The notes beneath the pieces were generated by a model. That model had not been told where the DNA came from, did not search any database, and worked only from the letters and a program-made list of their open reading frames with translations. From an uncultured Collinsella sp. (lineage in GTDB: Bacteria; Actinomycetota; Coriobacteriia; Coriobacteriales; Coriobacteriaceae), in the NCBI GenBank assembly GCA_902476475.1, contig CABSDO010000034.1, positions 1 to 19,257 of the forward strand: 19,257 nt of DNA. The letters are read 5' to 3'. The position numbers and the translations under genes are program-made. Positions 1 through 6,336 of the stretch are shown here, piece by piece. Numbering within the stretch: position 1 is the stretch's first letter; every line of letters starts with the position of its first letter.

Positions 1-244
1 GGCTGAGTCTGGGAAGAGGTGCCGGGCGGCGGGCGGAGCATGGCCACCGGACCTATCGAAACACATCTCCACAGTTCCTTCAACTGGGAAAATGCCGCCC
101 CCGGGTCCCGGATGGGACCTCGGGGGCGTTCGGCTAACTGCGGGAGCGTGCCGTCAGCTCAATGTGTTCGGCTGAGATCGGAAATCAACCCCCAAGGTAA
201 AAGCTATTGTTTGCGATAGGAAAATGCGGTGACGGTCGCAGCCT
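1..244. other. Non-coding edge region with a possible multibranched RNA
   Basis: No convincing gene is seen. A closing stem of about 9 bp pairs 57-66 with 162-170 (one bulge). It encloses three hairpins: 72-76 with 82-86 (CAGTT/AACTG), 97-109 with 114-127 (13 bp, one bulge, GGAT loop), and 138-143 with 151-157. This resembles a four-way junction RNA. I recognise no Rfam family and cannot decide the strand. The region lies downstream of ubiB, and no U-tract terminator is visible on either strand. A weak hairpin, CTATTG/CGATAG, lies near 204-220. The RNA could begin left of the window. Pairings were found by eye, and GC-rich DNA gives chance stems. Confidence 0.35.
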
Positions 245-2008
245 CTAGTGTTTGCCGCCGTGGCTGTTGCGCCAGATCTCGCGGCCCAGCATCAGTGCCA
301 GCACCAGCGCACTCACATAGCCCATAAAGCCAATGACCGGGATACCGAACACAACCGGCTCGATGCGCGCGTAGTACACCACCGACGAACCGATAAACAG
401 ACCGGCGATCACAATTGCCATCGACATACGGTCGATAATTCCACCCAGCTGCCGCAGCGCCTTATCGCTGCTCATAATCTGCGTGTTTAGCTTAAGCTGG
501 CCGCGCGTGAGCATGCGCGACGCCAAGCCCAGATACTCGGCCGCCTCGAGCGAGCCTTTTGCCGCGCGATAGCTGCTCGCGGCAAGATCGCGCCCCATTT
601 CGCGGACGCGCGCATAGGTGCTCTTCTCGATTTTGATATGCGTCTGGATGATCTGAATCATGTTGACGTTGGGCATGTACTCGGTCAGCAGGCCCTCGAG
701 CGTCACCATGCCGCGGGCGAACATCGTCACCACGCTCGGCAGCTCAACATCGTTCTTGCGCGCCAGGTTTAGCAGCGAGGTCAAAAACTCGCCGATATCC
801 AGATCCTTCAGGTCAAGGCCCGCAAAGTCAGCCACGATAAAGTCAAGGTCGGACAAAAACGCTGAATGATCGAGCTCGGCCGAATCGCCACGCGTCACGG
901 CGAAGCGCATGAGCGAATCCTTGAGCTTGGGCACGTCACCCTCGGCCACGGCGAAAATCATGTCCTTAACGATGCCACGATCGTGGCTCGACATGCGTCC
1001 GACCATGCCCAAGTCGATAAAGTAAACGATGCCGTCTTTGAGGATGATGTTTCCCGCATGCGGGTCGGCATGGAAAAAGCCGTCGTCGAGCACCTGCGTC
1101 GAGTAGTCCTCGACAATCGCGGCACCGATCTTTTCCAAGTCATAGCCCTCGGCCACCAAGCGTTCAGGATCGGCGATCGAAATGCCGTCGACGTAGTCCA
1201 TAACCACCACGTGCTCGGTGCACAGGTCCAGATAGGATTTAGGGCACGTCACGCCATGAACGCTCTTATGGAACTCGTAGAAGTCGTTGAGGTTTTTGGC
1301 CTCGGCCAAAAAGTTGGTCTCCTCGCGAAACGAGGTCCACAACTCCTCGACTACGCCGTGCAGGTCAACGAATTGATCGGTGTTGACGAACTTGGAAACG
1401 ATACGCACCACCGAGCGGATGATATCGATGTCCTGTGCCATAACCTGCTGCGCACCGGGGCGCTGCACCTTGACGGCCACGTCCTCGCCCGTCACCAGAC
1501 GAGCGCGGTGCACCTGCGCGAGCGATGCGCTACCAAGCGGATTGGGGTCGATCGCATCGAACATCTCCCCCAGGCGCAGGCCGTATTCTTCTTCCAGACA
1601 GCTGAGTACGACCTCGTACGGCACCGGCTCCACGTCGGAGCGCAGACGACGCAGCTCGTCGCAAAAGCGCTGCGGCAGAATCTCGGACCGGTTGGCCAAA
1701 ATCTGCCCCATCTTGACGAACATGGGGCCGAGTTCCTCGAGCAGGCGGCGCAAACGAACCGGCGTGAGGTTATCCCACACGCGGTACTTTTTGACCAGGC
1801 GAACAATCTGCCCGATGCGTTCGCGACGACCCGCCGGCGTGAGCTGGTATTCCTCGTCCGGCGCCATCGCGTCGGGCTCCTCGGGCACCATATCGACAGC
1901 GCGCGGCTTCTTGCGAGCGCCCGAGACGGCGGCATCGACCTCATCGACAACCGCCGCCTCGTCACCCAAAGGATCTAGATTGTTGTAATCGGTGGTGGAA
2001 TCTGCCAT
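245..2008 (-). CDS. UbiB/AarF (ABC1) family kinase-like membrane protein
   Basis: This 587-residue protein belongs to the ABC1/UbiB/ADCK atypical kinase family, whose members bind ATP at the membrane and support isoprenoid lipid or quinone metabolism. Visible motifs are the family KxGQ (K99-M-G-Q102), the Ala-rich loop equivalent SASLAQVH (160-167), the VAVK lysine (K180), the catalytic-loop motif HADPHAGN (313-320), and DLG (D332) in place of kinase DFG. Two hydrophobic helices near the C terminus (about 527-575) look like the membrane anchor. An acidic N-terminal 50 residues precedes the family core. The start lies 8 bp after the stop of the phasin-like gene, suggesting coupled translation because its own ribosome site is weak. 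The exact substrate is unknown; no quinone gene is nearby, so the symbol ubiB would overstate function. Confidence 0.9.
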   Translation of the reverse strand: MADSTTDYNNLDPLGDEAAVVDEVDAAVSGARKKPRAVDMVPEEPDAMAPDEEYQLTPAGRRERIGQIVRLVKKYRVWDNLTPVRLRRLLEELGPMFVKMGQILANRSEILPQRFCDELRRLRSDVEPVPYEVVLSCLEEEYGLRLGEMFDAIDPNPLGSASLAQVHRARLVTGEDVAVKVQRPGAQQVMAQDIDIIRSVVRIVSKFVNTDQFVDLHGVVEELWTSFREETNFLAEAKNLNDFYEFHKSVHGVTCPKSYLDLCTEHVVVMDYVDGISIADPERLVAEGYDLEKIGAAIVEDYSTQVLDDGFFHADPHAGNIILKDGIVYFIDLGMVGRMSSHDRGIVKDMIFAVAEGDVPKLKDSLMRFAVTRGDSAELDHSAFLSDLDFIVADFAGLDLKDLDIGEFLTSLLNLARKNDVELPSVVTMFARGMVTLEGLLTEYMPNVNMIQIIQTHIKIEKSTYARVREMGRDLAASSYRAAKGSLEAAEYLGLASRMLTRGQLKLNTQIMSSDKALRQLGGIIDRMSMAIVIAGLFIGSSVVYYARIEPVVFGIPVIGFMGYVSALVLALMLGREIWRNSHGGKH

Positions 2009-2016
2009 CTGCGCTG

Positions 2017-2433
2017 CTACTCGGCCTCTTCGGTATCCTTCGCATCGTCGGGCTCAACGGACTCAACGGGCACCGAGGTCACGTTGTCCTCGACTGAATC
2101 GACGATGTCGCGCACATGGGCCAGGAAGGCCGTGCGCTCGGGGGCGGTCATAACGCGGACGCGAGCAAGAATGAGCTCGTCGAGCACGCGCTGGGCCGCG
2201 GTCTCGCCCTGCATGCCCAAGCGCTCGGTCAGATCGGAGATGGTACCACCGGCCTGCTCGAACATGTCGGACACGCTGCGGGCGATATCGGGGGTGGCGG
2301 TGTCCTTGCGGACCTGCTCGCCCTTGGTGTTAAGGTCGTCGAGGACCTTCTTGCCGCCTTCGACAGCAACGGCGGCAGCGCCAAAGCCCACGTTAATGGC
2401 GCCGTTAACAAGCTGATCGAGTTTCATAACCAT
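2017..2433 (-). CDS. Phasin-like small helical protein
   Basis: This is a 138-residue protein resembling the phasin / PHA-synthesis-regulator-like family: an Ala/Gly-rich amphipathic first part (about 10-35), then charged helices and an acidic tail rich in Glu and Asp. I chose the ATG at 2433 because GGAG lies 6 bases upstream; the longer reading would need a TTG at 2445 that overlaps this ribosome site. It is the first gene of a two-gene unit with the UbiB-like gene. The pairing of phasin-like and UbiB-like genes suggests a shared job at the membrane or on lipid surfaces, but this is inference. No polyhydroxyalkanoate synthase is present, so granule binding should not be assumed. Confidence 0.7.
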   Translation of the reverse strand: MVMKLDQLVNGAINVGFGAAAVAVEGGKKVLDDLNTKGEQVRKDTATPDIARSVSDMFEQAGGTISDLTERLGMQGETAAQRVLDELILARVRVMTAPERTAFLAHVRDIVDSVEDNVTSVPVESVEPDDAKDTEEAE

Positions 2434-2468
2434 GGTTGTCTCCAATCACAAACAACTGCATTGGCGTT

Positions 2469-2498
2469 CTTGTACCCAAGATTGAGCGAAAGCGACAA
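2469..2498 (-). promoter_or_regulatory. Candidate promoter of the phasin-ubiB unit
   Basis: On the minus strand TTGTCG (2493-2498) and TACAAG (2469-2474) are separated by 18 bp, each matching 4 of 6 sigma-70-type consensus positions. The implied transcript start is about 30 bases before the phasin-like ATG. The match is modest and it was found by eye. Confidence 0.3.
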
Positions 2499-2532
2499 AG
2501 CGTTTTAGCGCTATTCGATCGACGGGAAATCC

Positions 2533-4056
2533 CTACCTCACGTTGTCGTTCATCGCGAAAGAGTTCTTCATGGCGCAGCTCGTGGTGTAGAGCACCTTGC
2601 CCAGTAGAGCATCGGTCTCCACGCGAACACGCTCGGCAAAGGCCTCATTGGCGCGTGCAAGCTCGGCAGGCACTTCGGCCTCGGGCAGAACGGCTACGGC
2701 AGCGTCGATGTCATGGATCTGCTTGTGGCCCATGCCACCGACCTTCTCCTGATAATCCTCGACCGCGCGACCGCACTCATGGAAGCGGACGTCAGCCAGC
2801 GCGCCGATCAGGCGGTTGGCCCAGTAGAAGTTTTCGGACGTCACGCGAGCCTGCGTGTCGGCATAGTACTCGGGCATGGTCTCGACGTTGGCGTACAGCG
2901 GAACCAGCGCGTTAAACGAGTTGGAGCCAAACGCCATCCACTGCACGGCGCGATAGGCCGGCTGCGCATAGGGACGCAGCTGCAACACGGCGAGCTGGCT
3001 GTTGCGGTTGATGCCGATGGGGCGATAGGCGCCACGCGTAGCGGGCGTGCCCTTGCTACCGTAGCAGTCGTACTCCGTGCCCTGGTAGTGGCTCGAAAGC
3101 ACGTACTTGATGTCCTCGATGGTCACCTTGCGCTCGGGCACGCGGCTCCAGGGGATATCGTCGCTCTCGGGCGTGTAGTCGGCCTCGGGACCATCCCACA
3201 CATCGCTGGGGTTGAGGCAGCGCTGCATGTACCAGGCGCGCGGCGTGTTGTAGACGTGGTCGCTGTCGCTGTGCGAGCCAAAGGCCTCGCGCGGGTTAAA
3301 GACCGCAGCCGGGCCGTCGCCCTTAACACCCAGCGTCAGGTCCAGATGCCACTCGGCCATCCAGGAGCGCAGGTCGGCGGAGCACATGTGGTCGGCCTGG
3401 TCGCCCTCGGCGTCGTCCAGGTCAAAGCTGTCGATGCCCAGTTGGTTGGGCATGGTCACATAGGCGTCGTCAGGCACGCGCTTGGCGATCCAGTGGTGAC
3501 CGCCGATGGTCTCGAGCCACCAGATCTCGTCCACGTCGCTAAAGGCGATGCCGTTGTTCTCGTAAGTGCCGTAGCGCTCGAGCAGGTCGCCCAAGATACG
3601 CACGCCGTCGCGGGCGGACTTGGCATACGGCAGCACCAGGGTCACCATGTCCTCCTCGCCCAGGCCACCGGGCTGCGCCGGCACATAGCCGTCCTCACCC
3701 TCGTTGCCCTTGGCGGGCACGTAGTCCACGAGCGGATCGGCGCCGCGGACGCGCTCGTTGGTGGTAAGCGTCTCGGTTGCGGACATGCCAACATTGAGCT
3801 CGTTGAAACCGGCCTCGGCCCAGATACCGTGGCCCGGGACAACATCGGGGACGCTCGTATAGCGCATGGGGTTATCGGGCAGCTCAACGGTCAGGTGGCT
3901 CAGGACGCTCGTGTAGACACGCGGCTGCTCGTCGGGATGCACTACGCGCATGCGCTTGGGCTCAAATACCCCGTTGGACGAGTCCTCGTTACGCGCGACC
4001 AGGGTCGACCCGTCGTAGCTTGCGTTTTTACCGACCAGAATCGTTGTGCACGGCAT
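2533..4056 (-). CDS. C69 family dipeptidase (PepD-like)
   Basis: This 507-residue protein is a C69 (formerly U34) peptidase, an N-terminal-nucleophile cysteine hydrolase that releases amino acids from dipeptides. The family start MPCTTILVGK is followed by DGSTLVARNEDS; Cys3 is the expected nucleophile after Met/Pro removal or maturation. Other family-like stretches are GVGMSATE-type (here NVGMSATET), IGGHHWIAKRVPDDAYVT and the WYMQRCLNP segment. I chose the ATG at 4056: AAGGAGG lies 6 bases upstream of it but directly abuts the alternative ATG at 4062. No signal peptide is seen, so it is probably cytoplasmic and processes imported peptides. Length fits the family. It appears to be a single-gene unit, with its own candidate promoter just upstream. 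Confidence 0.92.
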   Translation of the reverse strand: MPCTTILVGKNASYDGSTLVARNEDSSNGVFEPKRMRVVHPDEQPRVYTSVLSHLTVELPDNPMRYTSVPDVVPGHGIWAEAGFNELNVGMSATETLTTNERVRGADPLVDYVPAKGNEGEDGYVPAQPGGLGEEDMVTLVLPYAKSARDGVRILGDLLERYGTYENNGIAFSDVDEIWWLETIGGHHWIAKRVPDDAYVTMPNQLGIDSFDLDDAEGDQADHMCSADLRSWMAEWHLDLTLGVKGDGPAAVFNPREAFGSHSDSDHVYNTPRAWYMQRCLNPSDVWDGPEADYTPESDDIPWSRVPERKVTIEDIKYVLSSHYQGTEYDCYGSKGTPATRGAYRPIGINRNSQLAVLQLRPYAQPAYRAVQWMAFGSNSFNALVPLYANVETMPEYYADTQARVTSENFYWANRLIGALADVRFHECGRAVEDYQEKVGGMGHKQIHDIDAAVAVLPEAEVPAELARANEAFAERVRVETDALLGKVLYTTSCAMKNSFAMNDNVR

Positions 4057-4092
4057 GCGCATCCTCCTTGAGCGAAAAAATCAAACGGCAAC

Positions 4093-4122
4093 AGTGTATC
4101 GCTTCGGCGCAGAAAGGGCGAA
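4093..4122 (-). promoter_or_regulatory. Candidate promoter of the C69 dipeptidase gene
   Basis: On the minus strand TTCGCC (4117-4122) and TACACT (4093-4098) are spaced 18 bp apart, about 37 bases before the chosen ATG. The -10 element resembles the one before the cation-efflux gene. The -35 match is weak. Confidence 0.3.
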
Positions 4123-4141
4123 ACCACGGCCTCGGCAGCCG

Positions 4142-4375
4142 CCGTGTTCAAAAAATGCCAAATATGAGTACTGTCACAAATTTAGTGGCAGCAAATTGCA
4201 CTGTTCCGGGCGCCGGGAATCCTCACCTGTCCAAAAACTGAGTCTAGTAATTCCCCATACGTCCAATAAAATTGGCTCTTTAACGATATTACTTATCGCT
4301 AAAGAGCCAAAATGATCTCAAACATATGTGACTAACTTGGCAACAGTACTCATATTTGGCATTTTTTGACCACGG
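4142..4375. repeat. MITE-like element with 33-bp terminal inverted repeats
   Basis: The left arm 4142-4174 and the right arm 4343-4375 are inverted copies that agree at 32 of 33 positions. Each contains the core AAAAAATGCCAAATATGAGT. The 168 bp between them are AT-richer than the neighbouring genes and hold a second inverted repeat (4272-4310). There is no open reading frame. I see no clear target-site duplication next to the arms. The shape is that of a non-autonomous miniature inverted-repeat element inserted between folD and the dipeptidase gene. A long-stem transcription terminator or a folded intergenic RNA is the main alternative; finding other genomic copies would settle it. Confidence 0.65.
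4272..4317 (-). terminator. Hairpin that may terminate fchA-folD transcription
   Basis: Arms 4272-4288 and 4294-4310 pair at 16 of 17 positions around a 5-base loop (TTGGCTCTTTAACGATA on the left). Read on the minus strand the stem is followed by TTTTATT (4265-4271), fitting an intrinsic terminator about 100 bases after the folD stop. On the plus strand no T tract follows. It lies inside the MITE-like element, so that element may have brought a terminator with it. Confidence 0.5.
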
Positions 4376-4411
4376 GGTATCTAACCAACCCCCTAAACAG
4401 CCTCCAAACGC

Positions 4412-5266
4412 CTAATTTACCGCGCGCTCAGCCGCCTCGATCACGTGCTTGGCGAGAATTGCTGTCGTCACGGCGCCCACGCCGCCCGGCACGGGGGCGA
4501 TGGCACCAACAACCGGCTCCGCGGCAACAAAATCGACGTCGCCGACCAGCTTGCCGGCGGCCTCGTCCCAGTTAATGCCCACATCGATAATCGTCTGGCC
4601 CTCGCGAACCGCACCCGCGCCAATCGTGCGCGCACGTCCAACCGCGGCAACAACAATGTCGGCAAAACGGCACTCGGCAGCCAAGTCGCGCGTATGCGTA
4701 TGGCACGTCGTCACTGTGGCATGGCGAGCCGTAAGCATGGCGGCAACGGGACGGCCAATCACCAGCGATCGACCGACGACCGCGACCTTGGCCCCATCCA
4801 GCTCAACGCCGTAATGGTCCAGCAACGCCAGCACGGCCTCGGCCGTGCAAGGAGCAAAGCCCTCGCCACGACCCGAAAGCGCGGTGAGCAGCGAGGCAGG
4901 TGTCATGGAGTCAACATCTTTGGCGGGATCGAGTGCCGTGGCAACCGCATCCTCGTCAAGCCCAGCGGGCAACGGACGAAACATCAGGCAGCCATGAACA
5001 GCAGGGTCGGCATTGATGTCCTTTATAGCCGCCAATAGCTCGTCCTGCGAAACATCGGCAGGAAGCAACACGCGACGAGCTTCGATGCCCACTTTTTCGC
5101 AGCGTTTGAGTGCGCCGCGCTCGTAGGACAGGTCGTCCTCGCGCTCGCCTACACGGACAATGGCCAGCGTCGGAACAACGCCGCGCCCGCGCAGAACAGC
5201 ACAACGAGCGGCAAGCTCCTCAGTCAACGCGCGGGCAACGGGAGCGCCCTTCAGCAGCTCAGCCAT
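4412..5266 (-). CDS. folD: FolD-type methylenetetrahydrofolate dehydrogenase, cyclohydrolase site altered
   Basis: This 284-residue cytoplasmic protein has the FolD architecture: an N-terminal catalytic lobe, then a nucleotide-binding lobe with GRSLVIGRP (about 165-173), IIDVGIN, and the C-terminal PVPGGVGAVT. FolD normally oxidises 5,10-methylene-THF with NAD(P)+ and then hydrolyses methenyl-THF to 10-formyl-THF. The family motif Y-x3-K-x-K is here Y48-E-R-G-A52-L-K54, so the catalytic lysine position (human K56) is alanine. The VQLPLP motif is MFRPLP, so the partner glutamine (human Q100) is F96. The KDVD aspartate (D119) is kept. It should keep dehydrogenase but lose or weaken cyclohydrolase activity. 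The gene follows fchA by 2 bp, with AGAGGGG as ribosome site inside the fchA end. Confidence 0.9.
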   Translation of the reverse strand: MAELLKGAPVARALTEELAARCAVLRGRGVVPTLAIVRVGEREDDLSYERGALKRCEKVGIEARRVLLPADVSQDELLAAIKDINADPAVHGCLMFRPLPAGLDEDAVATALDPAKDVDSMTPASLLTALSGRGEGFAPCTAEAVLALLDHYGVELDGAKVAVVGRSLVIGRPVAAMLTARHATVTTCHTHTRDLAAECRFADIVVAAVGRARTIGAGAVREGQTIIDVGINWDEAAGKLVGDVDFVAAEPVVGAIAPVPGGVGAVTTAILAKHVIEAAERAVN

Positions 5267-5268
5267 GG

Positions 5269-5901
5269 CTATCCCCTCTTCCTGGCTGCGTCGGCGGCGC
5301 GGCGCGCCAGCACATCAGCGCGCGGCAGCCACGTATCCAGCAGCTCATCGCACGCCGCCTCGAGCTCCTCGGCGCGGGCACGGTCCTTCATAGACGTGGT
5401 GTTCGCAAAGAGCGTCAAGCTCGCGCCCTGCATGGCGGCGCGGCAGAACACGGCGCCGCATGCCACGTCGGACAGCAGCTGTCGGGAGCCCTTGTCCGCC
5501 ATGTCCTCGAGCAGCGCCAGCGCACGACCGCACGCATCCATAATGCGGTACGGCGGCATGGCGGCCACGTGCAACGCATCCTGAATTGCAGCCGCACGCG
5601 TCGGGTCCTCACGCGGAATACCGTATGCCGCAGACACCCGGCCGTACGCACGAACATCCTCGGCGACCAGACCCACAAGTTCCTGCGCCAACTCATCCGC
5701 CTGGGCAAATGCGTGTGTCAGATCGTCCGCGCGATCGGCAAGCGCGGGGTTCGTCGCGCCATAGCGCGCGACCATCCCGCAAAGCGAGGCGCCCAGCGCG
5801 CCCACAAAGGCGCTCGCGCTGCCGCCGCACGGAACGGGCTCGCGCGCGGCAAGCGCCTCGGCAAACCCTCGGCAGGTTTTATCCATCATCTCTTGGCTCA
5901 T
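5269..5901 (-). CDS. fchA: FchA-type cyclodeaminase/methenyl-THF cyclohydrolase
   Basis: This 210-residue, mostly helical protein fits the formiminotransferase-cyclodeaminase (FTCD_C) / FchA family. Its signature near the N terminus, PVPCGGSASAFVGALGASL, is a variant of the family PxPGGGSxxA motif. The family conversion is methenyl-THF with water to 10-formyl-THF, or formimino-THF to methenyl-THF and ammonia. I chose the ATG at 5901 because AGAGGTG lies a few bases upstream and the protein then begins at MSQEMMDK as usual. The longer in-frame reading from 5991 would start inside a terminator-like hairpin. It is the first gene of an operon with folD. Because that FolD lacks its cyclohydrolase lysine, cyclohydrolase is the more likely job here; no histidine-degradation genes are next to it. 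Confidence 0.85.
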   Translation of the reverse strand: MSQEMMDKTCRGFAEALAAREPVPCGGSASAFVGALGASLCGMVARYGATNPALADRADDLTHAFAQADELAQELVGLVAEDVRAYGRVSAAYGIPREDPTRAAAIQDALHVAAMPPYRIMDACGRALALLEDMADKGSRQLLSDVACGAVFCRAAMQGASLTLFANTTSMKDRARAEELEAACDELLDTWLPRADVLARRAADAARKRG

Positions 5902-5950
5902 CGAAACACCTCTATCTGGCGCGCCGGCAGCCGAGGCCATAGCACGCCAA

Positions 5951-5991
5951 AATAAAAATGGGGCAACGATGCCAGGAGGCAGTTGTCCCAT
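5951..5991 (-). terminator. Intrinsic terminator or attenuator in the fchA leader
   Basis: A 10-bp stem (5958-5967 with 5982-5991, one G-U pair) encloses an inner TGCC/GGCA stem with loop AGGA. Read on the minus strand it is followed directly by TTTTTATT (5951-5957). This is a strong intrinsic terminator shape about 50 bases before the fchA start, with no gene upstream on that strand to terminate. It may be an attenuator in the operon leader, or it may insulate the operon from antisense transcription while a promoter lies further downstream. Confidence 0.6.
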
Positions 5992-6037
5992 TCATCGGAT
6001 TTTTCGAAGCCCAGTCTAACCCATAAGAAAGCGGCTG

Positions 6038-6079
6038 TCAGGAGCCTCGGCTATCGTCGTTTTCGATTGCCGGCAATAG
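6038..6079. repeat. 42-bp dispersed repeat, copy A
   Basis: This stretch matches 8085-8126 at 36 of 42 positions in the same orientation. Shared parts include TCAGGAGC, GGCTATCG and CGATTGCCGGC. It lies in the 435-bp gap between the divergent fchA and LPKTG-protein genes. It contains the palindrome TTGCCGGCAA partly overlapping its end. No coding role is evident. Confidence 0.6.
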
Positions 6080-6142
6080 AAAATTCCACCTAAAGCGGCA
6101 CCGTCGCGCAGTCGGCAAGCGATCCACCCAAGAGGCGGGAGC

Positions 6143-6201
6143 GTTGCAACCGCCCAAAATGCTGTCGCTGACGCAATTTTGTTGCAAAAACAGTTGCAAC
6201 A
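6143..6201. promoter_or_regulatory. Cluster of GTTGCAA motifs, possible operator
   Basis: GTTGCAAC (an 8-bp palindrome) occurs at 6143-6150 and 6193-6200, and GTTGCAA at 6181-6187. The last two form an inverted repeat, TGTTGCAA/TTGCAACA, with a 6-base spacer. The cluster lies 136-194 bp before the LPKTG-protein start, at the edge of an AT-rich stretch (6175-6300) that probably holds the promoter. I could not fix -35 and -10 boxes; TATATAT at 6294-6300 is a candidate -10. A related palindrome GTTGCGCAAC occurs at 9041-9050. Confidence 0.35.
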
Positions 6202-6336
6202 TTTTACAAATTCTTGTGTTTTTACTGTGTGGTTTAAACTTATCGGCAATCTAATTTTTAACACGCTCGGAAAAGATTTTACAGAATCTAAACTATATAT
6301 GTTGGCTAATGCCACCGGAATAAAAGGAGTGTCAGC

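Noticed and set aside
140..240. TPP riboswitch (CGGGAGCGTGCC ... GGCTGAGAT resembles its first half)
   Set aside because: The second conserved half (GAACCTGA ... GCGnAGGGA) is missing and the downstream gene is on the other strand.
866..1978. 370-residue plus-strand frame opposite the ubiB-like gene
   Set aside because: His/Arg/Val-rich shadow translation of a well-supported gene on the minus strand; no ribosome site.
2713..4071. 452-residue plus-strand frame opposite the C69 dipeptidase
   Set aside because: Shadow of a gene with clear family motifs; composition (Val/His/Gly/Ala-rich) typical of antisense frames in GC-rich DNA.
5902..5991. 30-residue N-terminal extension of FchA
   Set aside because: It would start inside the terminator hairpin, lacks a ribosome site, and is not part of the family core.
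5902..6300. ZTP (pfl) or THF riboswitch upstream of fchA-folD
   Set aside because: The expected conserved ZTP core (such as CCGCCTGGGCA) was not found on the minus strand; only a terminator-like hairpin is supported.
6016..6315. 99-residue minus-strand frame before the LPKTG gene
   Set aside because: No ribosome site, covers repeat copy A and the AT-rich promoter region, and has no domain character.
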